A stretch of DNA of 64,000 bases. Source: Dyella_A sp050749815. GTDB taxonomy: Bacteria > Pseudomonadota > Gammaproteobacteria > Xanthomonadales > Rhodanobacteraceae. Positions within the stretch are counted from its first letter, which is position 1; every line of letters starts with the position of its first letter. The notes beneath the pieces are model-generated. The model ran no database searches. It saw nothing but the letters and a program-made list of their open reading frames with translations, and was not told the origin of the DNA. The position numbers were made by a program, and so were the translations under genes. Shown here piece by piece: positions 7,181 through 15,916 of this stretch. The stretch lies in assembly GCF_050749815.1 (NCBI RefSeq), contig NZ_CP192735.1:2790001-2854000 (forward strand), in the 5' to 3' direction.

Positions 7181-8236
7181 TTAGGCGGCGTCGCGCAGCG
7201 AGGCCATGTCGATCACGAAGCGGTACTTCACGTCGCTCTTGAGCATGCGCTCATAGGCCTCGTTGATGTCCTGCATGCGGATCTGCTCGATGTCCGAGAC
7301 GATGCCGTGCTCGGCGCAGAAATCGAGCATTTCCTGCGTCTCGGCGATGCCGCCGATCAGCGAGCCGGCCAGCGAGTGGCGACCGAAGATGAGCGAACCG
7401 CCGTGCACGGTGGGCGGCGTGTCGGGCAGGCCGACCAGCACCATCGTGCCGTCGCGCTTGAGCATGCGCAGGTATTCGTTGAGGTCGTGCGGCGCCGACA
7501 CCGTATCGAGGATGAAATCGAAGCTGCCGGCGTGCTGCTTCATCTGCTCGGCATCGTTGGACAGCACCACCTCGTCGGCACCCAGCCGCAGCGCATCCTC
7601 GCGCTTGGAGGGTGAGGTGGTGAACTGCACCACCTGGGCGCCGAACGCGTGGGCGAACTTCAACGCCATGTGGCCCAGACCGCCCAGGCCGATCACGCCG
7701 ACCTTGGAACCCTTGCCGACCTTCCAGTGCTTGAGCGGCGAATACGTGGTGATGCCTGCACACAGCAGCGGTGCCACGGCGGCGAGGTCGAGCTTGTCGG
7801 ACACGCGCAGCACGAACGCCTCGTCCACCACGATGTGGGTGGAGTAGCCGCCCTGGGTCGGCGTGCCGTCGACGCGGTCCTTGCCGGCGTAGGTGAAGGT
7901 GGCGCCCTTGAGGCAGAACTGCTCCAGATCGTCCTGGCAGTTGGCGCACTCGCGGCAGGAATCGACCATGCAGCCGACGCCGGCGAGGTCACCCTGCTTG
8001 AACTTGGTCACCGCCTTGCCCGTGCGCAGCACGCGGCCGACGATCTCGTGGCCGGGCACGATCGGGTACTCGCCGGTACCCCACTCGTCGCGCACGGTGT
8101 GCAGGTCGGAGTGGCACACGCCGCAGTAGAGGATCTCGATCACCACGTCGGTGTCGCGTGGCTCGCGGCGCTCGAAGCGGTACGGCGCCAGCGGAGCGCG
8201 GGCGGCGGGGGCGGCATAGCTGAAAGTGGGAATCAT
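7181..8236 (-). CDS. Zinc-dependent NAD(P) alcohol dehydrogenase, cinnamyl-alcohol (YahK/AdhC) type
   Basis: 351 residues. The catalytic zinc site is seen in GVCHSD (C41, H42) and GHE (H63, E64), with a later Cys in PLLCAGITTYSPL. The structural zinc Cys are C94, C97, C100 and C108. A Rossmann GLGGLG turn follows, and the end is typical for the group (INEAYERMLKSDVKYRFVID). This group reduces a range of aldehydes with NADPH. The ATG at 8234-8236 has GGAG just upstream; a longer frame is open but has no ribosome site. It is divergent from the desaturase-like gene at 8414, with 177 nt between them. Confidence 0.93.
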   Translation of the reverse strand: MIPTFSYAAPAARAPLAPYRFERREPRDTDVVIEILYCGVCHSDLHTVRDEWGTGEYPIVPGHEIVGRVLRTGKAVTKFKQGDLAGVGCMVDSCRECANCQDDLEQFCLKGATFTYAGKDRVDGTPTQGGYSTHIVVDEAFVLRVSDKLDLAAVAPLLCAGITTYSPLKHWKVGKGSKVGVIGLGGLGHMALKFAHAFGAQVVQFTTSPSKREDALRLGADEVVLSNDAEQMKQHAGSFDFILDTVSAPHDLNEYLRMLKRDGTMVLVGLPDTPPTVHGGSLIFGRHSLAGSLIGGIAETQEMLDFCAEHGIVSDIEQIRMQDINEAYERMLKSDVKYRFVIDMASLRDAA

Positions 8237-8366
8237 GGGAGCTCCATCGATGGGAAACGGCACGCCACGGTGGCGCAGCCGGGGCAACCGGAGGGTGTGG
8301 GGTCGGCCGCGGTTAATTCCAATGCGCGGCCAACGCCGTATGCTTGTGTCATTGATTTGTCACCTC

Positions 8367-8386
8367 GCGCGCGCCATGGCGCGCGC
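8367..8386. promoter_or_regulatory. 20-bp perfect GC palindrome before the desaturase-like gene
   Basis: GCGCGCGCCATGGCGCGCGC, centred between 8376 and 8377, lies 28 nt before the TTG start of the diiron protein, in a 177-nt divergent intergenic region. It could be a hairpin in the leader or an operator; alternating GC also makes such palindromes by chance more often than elsewhere. Confidence 0.4.
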
Positions 8387-8413
8387 ACGTCTTTGCGACA
8401 AGGAACCCACCCG

Positions 8414-9232
8414 TTGAGCTACGACAGCCACACGCTGCCCTGGACGCTGGAAAGCATCGACTTTTCCCGCATCGACAAGGCGCGCATCCGCCACAACGAG
8501 GATCTGTTCTTCCTGCTGTGCAGTTCGTCCTTCGTCGAGAGCGGCTCGGATCTGTACACGCACAACCTGGTGAACCATTTCGCCGGCGACGAGGCGCTGC
8601 AGACCTGGCTCAGCCAGCACTGGGAGCATGAGGAACTGCAGCATGGCCGCGCTTTGGCCACCTACGTGCGCACGGTGTGGCCGGAATTCGACTGGGAGGC
8701 CGGCTTCAAGGCGTTCTGGGACGAGTACGGCGCGGTGTGCACCGCCGAACAGCTGGAGCCTTCACGCGGCCTGGAGCTGGCCGCGCGCTGCGTGGTGGAG
8801 ACCGGCACCGCCAGTCTCTACCGCGCGCTCAACGACATCACCGACGAGCCGGTGCTCAAGCAGCTCACCAACCACATCAAGAGCGACGAAGTGCGCCACT
8901 ACAAGCACTTCTACCAGCACTACCGGCTCTACCGGGAACGCGAAGGCTTCGGTCGCACCAAGGTGTTCCGCGCGATCCTGCGCCGGGTCAACGAGATCAA
9001 GAGCGAGGACAGCGACATCGCCCTGCGCCACGTCTTCAACCAGTGCTATCCCGACGGCAGCGACACGCAGTTCCGCCAGATCAGCAACCGCGCGCAGGGC
9101 CTGCTGCGGCGGAACATTCCGGCCGAGATGACGGTGAAGATGCTACTCAAGCCGCTGGATCTGCCGATGCGCGTGCAGAACGCACTGGAAAAGCCGCTGG
9201 CGAAGATCGCCGAGAAGCTGTTCCTGCACTGA
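8414..9232 (+). CDS. Ferritin-like diiron protein related to acyl-ACP desaturases
   Basis: 272 residues starting at TTG (8414-8416). AAGGAA lies eight bases upstream and no other start exists in frame. All six ligands of a ferritin-like diiron centre can be picked out: E42, the pair E74/H77 in EELQHG, E129, and E159/H162 in SDEVRHY. The spacing and the EExxH-G and DExRH forms match plant-type acyl-ACP desaturases, although the protein is shorter than these (about 330-370). A soluble oxygenase or fatty-acid desaturase role is inferred; the substrate is unknown. The C-terminal helices are Lys/Leu-rich. It ends 18 nt from a convergent lipoprotein gene. Confidence 0.8.
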   Translation: MSYDSHTLPWTLESIDFSRIDKARIRHNEDLFFLLCSSSFVESGSDLYTHNLVNHFAGDEALQTWLSQHWEHEELQHGRALATYVRTVWPEFDWEAGFKAFWDEYGAVCTAEQLEPSRGLELAARCVVETGTASLYRALNDITDEPVLKQLTNHIKSDEVRHYKHFYQHYRLYREREGFGRTKVFRAILRRVNEIKSEDSDIALRHVFNQCYPDGSDTQFRQISNRAQGLLRRNIPAEMTVKMLLKPLDLPMRVQNALEKPLAKIAEKLFLH

Positions 9233-9250
9233 GCCCCACGCTGCGGCCGC

Positions 9251-9703
9251 TCAACCGCCCGCGGCGGGCGTGGCTTCGCGTGGTTTCTCCTCGATCGTGC
9301 GCCGCTCGGCCTGGCTCGCCTTGAGCTGCTTGACGTTCACCGGGCGGATGCCGGTGATGGTGCAGGGGAAATCGCGCCGCCCCGTAAGCACCTTGTCGAA
9401 GCCCACGCTTACCTCGTGCAGGTTCGAGGTCAGCCCGATCGCATTGGTGTATTCGAGGTTGATGCAGCCGCCCGTGGTGAGCAGCCAGGCCTCGTTGGGG
9501 CGGGTGTAGACCACCAGCAGATCTTTTCCCAGCGGCTCCCACGACCACAGATTGCCGAAGAAGCGAAAGCTGCGCTGGCTGGGGCCAGCGGCGGCTTCGT
9601 AATCGGCGCGTCGCTGCACCTCGCGTTCGGCACTGGGCCAGCTCGCGCAGCCGGCCAGCGCCGCCGCCAGGGTGAGGCATCCGATCACACGTTGCAGGAC
9701 CAT
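9251..9703 (-). CDS. Lipoprotein, DUF6491-like
   Basis: 150 residues with a lipoprotein signal (LTLAAALAGC, lipid Cys at residue 19), so tethered to the outer membrane. The body reads RSFRFFGNLWSWEPLGKDLLVVYTRPNEAWLLT, then a Cys pair in GGCINLEYTN and DFPCTITGIRPV likely to form a disulfide. This is the pattern of DUF6491, common in Xanthomonadales and of unknown function. The C-terminal 25 residues are charged and disordered. It lies 44 nt after the next lipoprotein gene on the same strand, which suggests a two-gene unit. Confidence 0.78.
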   Translation of the reverse strand: MVLQRVIGCLTLAAALAGCASWPSAEREVQRRADYEAAAGPSQRSFRFFGNLWSWEPLGKDLLVVYTRPNEAWLLTTGGCINLEYTNAIGLTSNLHEVSVGFDKVLTGRRDFPCTITGIRPVNVKQLKASQAERRTIEEKPREATPAAGG

Positions 9704-9747
9704 GCTCGCTCTCCTCTCGCCAGTGACGCGCCGGCCACGCCTGCGCG

Positions 9748-10494
9748 CTATTTCTTCGCCTTAGGCAGCGGCAACCACTTCGCCGGGTCGAAACCGCCCA
9801 CCTCGTACACCAGTTCCTCACTGCGCCCGCTGTCCTTGGGAGTCACGGTGAGGCTGATCTTCTGCGCCTTCTTCAAGAGCGCGATGAACGCCTTGTCGTC
9901 GCTGATCATCAACGCCGGCTCGCCGCTGGGCGGCGCGAACGCCTTGATGCCCATCGCCTTGCCATCCACTACCGCCGGCAGCGTGCAGGTGGCCTTGCAG
10001 ACAAAACCCTTGCCACTGCCGAACAGGAAGGCGTTCTGGCCCCACTGCGTGTGCCGACGCAGCACCATGCGCACCTTCCCGGCGTCGACCGGCTGGCTGT
10101 TGTAGATCACCGCGGTGGACTGGGTGCCGCCGGCCATCGGCGCCACCTGGTACAGCCACAGGCCAGCCAGGCGATTCTTCTCGGCGTTCTCGTGATAGCG
10201 CTTGCTGATCTCAGGCAGGCTTTCCTGCACTTCCTTCGCCGCGGCGCTGCCGGGGTAGTCGTGCACGATCTTCTCGCCGAAGGTGGTGGCCATCTCGTCA
10301 TTGTGGATGCGCACCAGCTGGCGGTAGGTGTCCAGGTCCTGCGCCGCGGCCGCATCGCTGGCGGCGGCCTGCCCCGCCGGCTTGCCCGCGCCGGACGACG
10401 AACTGCCGCCGCTCTGCGAACAGCCGGTCGCGAGCAGCGCGAGACCGAGCATCAGGGCCAGGGAACGGGTAGGCACAGGCAACATGGCGAACAT
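9748..10494 (-). CDS. Lipoprotein of unknown function
   Basis: About 248 residues. The lipobox LALLATGC places a lipid-modified Cys near residue 25, followed by a Ser/Gly/Ala linker. Next comes a helical segment (LVRIHNDEMATTFGEKIVHDYPGS...) and a beta-rich C-terminal half with two Cys (GFVCKATCTLPAVVDGK). The start is uncertain: ATG 10492-10494 is used here, ATG 10483-10485 would remove three residues, and neither has a strong ribosome site. The frame stays open upstream to 10728, but that part has no coding logic. No family recognised. Divergent from the MFS gene. Confidence 0.72.
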   Translation of the reverse strand: MFAMLPVPTRSLALMLGLALLATGCSQSGGSSSSGAGKPAGQAAASDAAAAQDLDTYRQLVRIHNDEMATTFGEKIVHDYPGSAAAKEVQESLPEISKRYHENAEKNRLAGLWLYQVAPMAGGTQSTAVIYNSQPVDAGKVRMVLRRHTQWGQNAFLFGSGKGFVCKATCTLPAVVDGKAMGIKAFAPPSGEPALMISDDKAFIALLKKAQKISLTVTPKDSGRSEELVYEVGGFDPAKWLPLPKAKK

Positions 10495-10651
10495 CCACGG
10501 CAGGAAACAGATGCCTAGAGTGGAACGAGGTCCGCGCACGGCGCAACCGCCGGCGCAGCGTCGCCCGATCGCAACATCGTTCGCTTGCCGCCCGGCCGCT
10601 TGGCCGGGCGCGGCAGGGATTCGATAATCGCGGTCCACGCAAGGACCCACG

Positions 10652-11917
10652 ATGCGCCCCTCTCCCACCGCCCCCGCCGACGCGCTGTTCCGGCATCGCG
10701 CCTTCGTCGCCTTCTGGTTTGCCCGCATCGCCTCGAGTTTCGGTTTCCAGATGCTCTCGGTGGCCGTGGGCTGGCAGATCTACGCGATCACCGGCCGCGC
10801 GCTGGACCTGGGCCTGATCGGTCTGGCGCAGTTCATTCCCTCGGTGCTGCTGGCGCTGCCCGCCGGCCACGTGGCCGATCAGTTCGAGCGCCGCCGCATC
10901 GTGCTGCTGGGGCAGGTGGTGGAGTGGGTGGCGATCGCGCTGCTGGCCGCGCTCACGCTGATGCATGACATCCACGAGGCCGGCATCCTCGCGCTGGTGT
11001 TCGTGATTGGCGTGGCCAAGGCGTTCGAGTTTCCGGCGATGCAGTCGATGCTGCCGGCGCTGGTGCCCGCGCCGATCTTGCCGCGCGCCATGGCGGTGAA
11101 CGCCTCGGCTGGCCAGGCGGCAATGATCATGGGCCCGGCGCTGGGCGGCTTTCTGTACGTCGCCGGGCCGGGCGTGGTCTATGTGATCGCCGGCGCGCTG
11201 TACCTCGCATCCGTGGTGTTGATGGCCAGGCTGCGCTACGAGAGCGCGCCGCCGCGGCGCGAGCCGGCCACGCTGAAGACGGTGTTCGCCGGCGTGCACT
11301 TCATCCGCCAGCGGCCGGACGTGCTGGGCGTGATCTCGCTGGATCTGTTCGCCGTGCTGCTCGGCGGCGCCACCGCGCTGCTGCCGATCTTCGCCAAGAA
11401 CATCCTGCACACCGGCCCGTGGGGCCTGGGCCTGCTGCGCGCGGCACCGGCGGTGGGCGCGCTGCTGATGTCGCTGTGGCTGGCGCGCCACACCATGCAG
11501 CGGCGCGTGGGCATGACGATGTTCGCCTCGGTGGCCGGCTTCGGCGTGGCCACGTTGGTGTTCGCGCTGTCGACCACGCTGTGGCTGTCGATGGCCGCGC
11601 TGTTTGCGCTGGGTGCGTTCGACATGGTGAGCATGGTGATCCGCGGCGCGCTGGTGCAGCTGGACACGCCGGACGACATGCGCGGCCGGGTGAGCGCGGT
11701 CAACGCGATCTTCATCAACACCTCCAACCAGCTGGGCGAGTTCGAGTCCGGCCTGCTCGCCGCGTGGGTGGGCGCCGTGCCGGCCACGTTGATCGGCGGC
11801 GTCGGGACGCTGCTGGTGGTGGGGCTGTGGATGGCGATGTTCCCCACCCTGCGCCGGCGCCAGCGGCTGCACAACGAGCCCGAACCCGTATCCGAGCCGG
11901 CCGACCAGACGCTCTGA
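10652..11917 (+). CDS. MFS exporter, EntS/MFS_3 type
   Basis: 421 residues with about twelve membrane helices. The conserved loop-2 motif is present as AGHVADQFERRRIVLLGQ (G-x3-D-x-R-x-R/K pattern). The second-half signature is MRGRVSAVNAIFINTSNQLGEFESGLLA, typical of the EntS-like MFS_3 group, which exports siderophores and drugs. The substrate cannot be told from the sequence. It is followed at 57 nt by an exported esterase and then a glycosidase on the same strand, but both of those look like degradation enzymes rather than transport partners. The C-terminus is short and acidic. Confidence 0.9.
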   Translation: MRPSPTAPADALFRHRAFVAFWFARIASSFGFQMLSVAVGWQIYAITGRALDLGLIGLAQFIPSVLLALPAGHVADQFERRRIVLLGQVVEWVAIALLAALTLMHDIHEAGILALVFVIGVAKAFEFPAMQSMLPALVPAPILPRAMAVNASAGQAAMIMGPALGGFLYVAGPGVVYVIAGALYLASVVLMARLRYESAPPRREPATLKTVFAGVHFIRQRPDVLGVISLDLFAVLLGGATALLPIFAKNILHTGPWGLGLLRAAPAVGALLMSLWLARHTMQRRVGMTMFASVAGFGVATLVFALSTTLWLSMAALFALGAFDMVSMVIRGALVQLDTPDDMRGRVSAVNAIFINTSNQLGEFESGLLAAWVGAVPATLIGGVGTLLVVGLWMAMFPTLRRRQRLHNEPEPVSEPADQTL

Positions 11918-11973
11918 GCGCCGCGCCGCGGCGACAGTGGCGCCCGCAGGGCGGTGACCGCTAGCATCGGGGG

Positions 11974-13602
11974 ATGACTCCCGCCCATCGCCTGCTTCTG
12001 ACGCTCGCCGCCGCCTGCCTGGCCGCCGCGCCCTTCCACCTGCATGCCAACGAGGCAGCGGCCGCGTCGCCGCGCATCGAGGTGAGCTTTGCTGCGGCGG
12101 CGCACGCGCAGCCGATTACCGGCCGCGTCTACGTGGCGGTGAGCCGCGACGGTGCGAAGCCGCCGATCGAGCAGACCGACATCACCGGCGTGCCGCTGTT
12201 CGGGCACGACGTCACCGGCCTCAAGGCCGGCCAGTTCGCGGCTATCGATGTAAACGATTACGGTGCGCCGCTGGCCAGCCTGCGTGATCTGCCCGCCGGC
12301 GACTACTGGATGCAGCCCTTCGTCAACGTCTATACCGAGTTCAAGCGCGCCGACGGCCACACGCTGTGGATGCACATGGACCAGTGGGAAGGCCAGGACT
12401 GGAAGCACTCGCCGGGCAACCTCTACGGCAAGCCGGTGAAGGTGCACTACGACCCGGCGGCGACCACGCCGATCCGGCTCGTCGCCGACCAGGTGATTGC
12501 GCCGATCCCGTTCCCGAAGGACAGCGAATACGTCAAGCGCTTCCGCATCCAGAGCAAGCTGCTGACGAAGTTCTGGGGCCACCCGATCTACCTGGGCGCC
12601 ACCGTGCTGCTGCCCGAGGGCTACGAGCAGCACCCCAACGTGCGCTACCCGGTGGTCTACGACCAGGGCCACTTTTCCACCGACGCGCCGTTCGGCTTCG
12701 AGAATGACAAATCGAAGCTGCGCGCGTTCTGGCTCGATAGCGCGAAGAAGCCGCGGGTGATCGTGGTGACGCTGCAGCATCCCTCGCCGTACTACGACGA
12801 CTCCTATGCGGTGAATTCGCCCAACGAGGGCCCGTTCGACGACGCCATCCACCAGGAGCTCTACCCGGAGATCGCGCGGCGCTTTCGCACCATCGAGCAG
12901 CCGTGGGCGCGCATCCTCACCGGCGGTTCCACCGGTGGCTGGATCGCGGTGGCGCAGCAGTTGTTTCATCCAAAGTTCTACGGCGGCAGCTTCGCGATGT
13001 GTCCGGACTCGCTGGACTTCCGCCATCACCAGGTGGTGAACATTTACGACGACGCCAACGCCTACACCGTCGACAAAGGCTGGGTGAAAGTCGAGCGTGT
13101 GGACACGCGCCAGCCCGACGGCAACGTCGACGCGATGATGAAGGACGAGAACCACTACGAGCTGGCAGTGGGCGACCACTCGCGCTCGGGCGGCCAGTGG
13201 GACATCTGGGAAGCGGCCTGGGGGCCGATCGGCGCGGACGGCTATCCGCAGCGCATCTGGGACAAGCGCAGCGGCGCCATCGACCACCAGGTGGCCGAAT
13301 ACTGGAAGCAGCACTTCGACCTGCGTTACCTGCTTGAGAAGAACTGGGCCACGCTGGGCCCGCTGGTGACCGACAAGCTGCACATCTACGTGGGTGATGC
13401 GGACACCTACAACCTCAACATGGGCGTGCGCGCGATGGACGCGTTCCTGAAGACGGCGACCAATCCGAGCTTCCAGGGCTCCATCACCTATCAGCCGATG
13501 GCGCCGCACTGCTGGGGCCCGCCCGGCGAAGTGCTCTACGACACCATGACCCGCTTCATGCAGAAGCACGCGCCCAAGGGCGAGGCCGCCTGGATCTACT
13601 GA
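11974..13602 (+). CDS. Exported alpha/beta-hydrolase esterase (enterochelin-esterase-like)
   Basis: 542 residues with a signal peptide to about LHA. Residues 25-170 form an N-terminal beta domain (ASPRIEVSFAAAAHAQPITG...). A hydrolase domain follows, with PVVYDQGHF and the nucleophile elbow GGSTGG near residue 317, giving a catalytic Ser. A C-terminal His (MAPHCWGPPGE) probably completes the triad. This matches the putative-esterase family that includes feruloyl and acetyl-xylan esterases and enterochelin esterases. Next to a GH43 enzyme, ester cleavage on plant polysaccharide is a reasonable inference but not shown. Secreted or periplasmic. Confidence 0.82.
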   Translation: MTPAHRLLLTLAAACLAAAPFHLHANEAAAASPRIEVSFAAAAHAQPITGRVYVAVSRDGAKPPIEQTDITGVPLFGHDVTGLKAGQFAAIDVNDYGAPLASLRDLPAGDYWMQPFVNVYTEFKRADGHTLWMHMDQWEGQDWKHSPGNLYGKPVKVHYDPAATTPIRLVADQVIAPIPFPKDSEYVKRFRIQSKLLTKFWGHPIYLGATVLLPEGYEQHPNVRYPVVYDQGHFSTDAPFGFENDKSKLRAFWLDSAKKPRVIVVTLQHPSPYYDDSYAVNSPNEGPFDDAIHQELYPEIARRFRTIEQPWARILTGGSTGGWIAVAQQLFHPKFYGGSFAMCPDSLDFRHHQVVNIYDDANAYTVDKGWVKVERVDTRQPDGNVDAMMKDENHYELAVGDHSRSGGQWDIWEAAWGPIGADGYPQRIWDKRSGAIDHQVAEYWKQHFDLRYLLEKNWATLGPLVTDKLHIYVGDADTYNLNMGVRAMDAFLKTATNPSFQGSITYQPMAPHCWGPPGEVLYDTMTRFMQKHAPKGEAAWIY

Positions 13603-13741
13603 AGCGACAGCCCCTTCTCCGTGGCAGCCCCGGGCTGCCGACGGCGATCCGCTGGCGACGGGCAGGAGCAACGTCGCCGCCATCGAAGCCACGCCACGCC
13701 CGGGCACGGAACGTCCGTCAGGCCATCTCCGGACCCATGCC

Positions 13742-15589
13742 ATGTCAGCACGCTTTCATCCACGTCTCCGTCTCGCCCTGGCGCTCGCCGCCGCGCTCGC
13801 CACCCAGGTCGCCAGCGCGGCGGTGAATCCGCACGCGCGCACCTGGGCCAACCCGATGGACGTGGACTACCGCTACAACTTCGAGCAGATGAACCAGGGC
13901 ATCTCCTACCGCACCGGCGCGGACCCCGCGGTGGTGCGCTACGGCGATGCGTACTACCTGTTCCAGACCCTGGCCGACGGCTACTGGCACTCCATCGATC
14001 TGGTGCACTGGGATTTCGTCACGCCAGACAAGTGGCCGTTCGACAGCGAAGTGGCACCGGCCACGCTCGTTGCCGACGGCAAATTGTTCCTGCTGCGCTC
14101 CACCACCGACCAGGAGCCATTGCTTTATTCCACCGATCCCGCGCACGGCCACTGGAAGTTCTGGACCCGGCTGATGCCGCCGCTGCCGAACGCGGTGACC
14201 TCCTCCACCGAGTACAAGATCAAGCCGGGCCAGCTGCCGCCAGGGCCGTGGGACCCGGGTCTGTTCCAGGACAACGACGGCAAGGTGTACATGTACTGGG
14301 GCTCGTCCAACGTCTACCCGATGTACGGCCAGCAGATCGACCTCAAGCTGAGCGACGGGGCGCAAGGCGAAGGCAAGCGGCTGGCCTACGTCGGTGAGAC
14401 GGCCACCCTGCTGCGGCTGCACCCGGACCAGCACGGCTGGGAGCGCTTCGGCCGCGACCACCGTGACGAGAAGACCCTGCCCTTCATGGAAGGCGCCTGG
14501 ATGAACCGCCACGGCGACCGCTATTACCTGCAGTACGCCGCGCCGGGCACCGAATACAACGCCTACGCCACCGGCGTGTATGTCGGCGAGCATCCGTTGG
14601 GGCCGTTCACCTACGCGCCGTACAACCCGGTCGGCTACAAGCCGGGCGGCTTCGTCGAGGGCGCCGGCCACGGCTCCACCTTCGAGGACGCCTACGGCAA
14701 CGTGTGGAACACCGGCACCAACTGGATCGGCCTGAACTGGAACTTCGAGCGGCGCATCGATCTCTATCCGGCCGGCTTCCACGACGACGGCCAGATGTGG
14801 GTAGACACCCGCTTCGGCGATTTCCCCCAGCGCATGCCCGACCACAAGCTCCAGCCCGGCGAGAGCACGTTTACCGGCTGGATGCTCTTGTCCTGGCACA
14901 AGCACGCCACCGCTTCGTCACAGATTCCCGGCCACGGTCCCGACCAAGTCACCGACGAGAATCCGCGTACGTTCTGGGGCGCTGCGTCCAACACGCCCGG
15001 GCAGACGCTCACGCTCGATCTCGGCGGTCCGCGCACGGTGAACTCGATCCAGGTGAACTACGCCGACGACCGCTCCGACCGCTACGGCGACGCACCCGAC
15101 CTGGTCACCCAGTTCATGCTGGAAGGCTCGACCGATGGCAGCCACTGGCAGACCCTGGCCGACCTCTCGCACGAGACCCGCGACCACGCCAACGCCTACG
15201 TCGAACTCGATGCGCCGGCACATATCCGCTACGTGCGCTACGTGCACCAGCACGTGGGCGCCAGGCACCTGGCGATTTCCGACCTGCGCGTGTTCGGCCA
15301 CCAGGACGGCCCGCCGCCGCCCGCGCCGGAGCTGCTCTCGGCTACCCGCGACCAGGACACCCGCAACGCCACCATCCGCTGGAAGCCGGTGCCCGGCGCG
15401 GTGGGCTACAACGTGCGCTGGGGCCTCACCGCCGACCGCCTGCACGAAACCTACCAGCGCTTCGCCGACCAGCCGACCACGCTGCAACTGCGCGCGCTGA
15501 ACAAAGGCGTGCGCTACGTGGTGGCGGTGGAGGCGTTCGACGAGCGCGGGGTGTCGAAGCTGTCGCGCACGATCACGCTGGAGCCTTAG
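13742..15589 (+). CDS. Exported GH43-like glycosidase with F5/8C (discoidin) and FN3 domains
   Basis: 615 residues. A signal peptide ends near ASA. A five-bladed propeller domain (about 30-385) contains the three acidic sites expected for GH43: the Asp in RTGADPAVVRYGD, the Asp in PGPWDPGLFQDNDG, and the Glu in GGFVEGAGHGS. Residues 390-515 form an F5/8 type C carbohydrate-binding domain (NTPGQTLTLDLGGPRTVNSIQVNY). Residues 525-615 form a fibronectin type III domain. The family includes xylosidases and arabinofuranosidases; the exact substrate is unknown. It follows the esterase by 139 nt. I see no PUL-type regulator or TonB receptor in the window. Confidence 0.88.
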   Translation: MSARFHPRLRLALALAAALATQVASAAVNPHARTWANPMDVDYRYNFEQMNQGISYRTGADPAVVRYGDAYYLFQTLADGYWHSIDLVHWDFVTPDKWPFDSEVAPATLVADGKLFLLRSTTDQEPLLYSTDPAHGHWKFWTRLMPPLPNAVTSSTEYKIKPGQLPPGPWDPGLFQDNDGKVYMYWGSSNVYPMYGQQIDLKLSDGAQGEGKRLAYVGETATLLRLHPDQHGWERFGRDHRDEKTLPFMEGAWMNRHGDRYYLQYAAPGTEYNAYATGVYVGEHPLGPFTYAPYNPVGYKPGGFVEGAGHGSTFEDAYGNVWNTGTNWIGLNWNFERRIDLYPAGFHDDGQMWVDTRFGDFPQRMPDHKLQPGESTFTGWMLLSWHKHATASSQIPGHGPDQVTDENPRTFWGAASNTPGQTLTLDLGGPRTVNSIQVNYADDRSDRYGDAPDLVTQFMLEGSTDGSHWQTLADLSHETRDHANAYVELDAPAHIRYVRYVHQHVGARHLAISDLRVFGHQDGPPPPAPELLSATRDQDTRNATIRWKPVPGAVGYNVRWGLTADRLHETYQRFADQPTTLQLRALNKGVRYVVAVEAFDERGVSKLSRTITLEP

Positions 15590-15916
15590 CGCAGGAACTC
15601 GGCCTATGGGCGATCCGTTGTCAGGGTATTCCGGAATTCGCCACCATCGCTCCGGACACGGATTCCTTGCGCGGAGTCCCCTCGCCGGTGGCTGGCAAGC
15701 CTCCCAATCGCACGAGCCGTCATTCTCGCGAGAGCGGGAATCCACCTTGATCTTCGCACCAGAGCCCAATGGATTCCCGCTTTCGCGGGAATGACGGCGT
15801 TTGAGGTTTCTGCGTGCTGAAGGAGTCGCACATTCCGACGGCGTAGACCAATCAAGCCAGTTGCTTGAGCTTATCCAGCCTTGCGACCCGACGCGCGATC
15901 CGCTCTGATCGCACAC
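15590..15916. other. 327-nt intergenic region between GH43 gene and GST
   Basis: No credible gene. It holds the palindromic repeat doublet at 15716-15798 and about 110 nt of unremarkable leader before the GST start. The short open frames on both strands are created by the repeat and the GC bias. Confidence 0.7.
15716..15798. repeat. REP-like inverted doublet, ATTCCCGC-TTTC-GCGGGAAT type
   Basis: Two 29-nt arms (15716-15744 and 15770-15798) are inverted copies with two mismatches, separated by 25 nt. Each arm is itself a small palindrome (ATTCCCGCTTTCGCGGGAAT in the right arm). This is the arrangement of dispersed REP/BIME elements mobilised by RAYT transposases; no RAYT gene lies in the window. 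Confidence 0.85.

Noticed and set aside
13745..14905. A 386-codon minus-strand frame opposite the GH43 gene
   Set aside because: No motif, Val/Gly/Ala-rich shadow; the plus strand carries signal peptide, catalytic acids and two extra domains.
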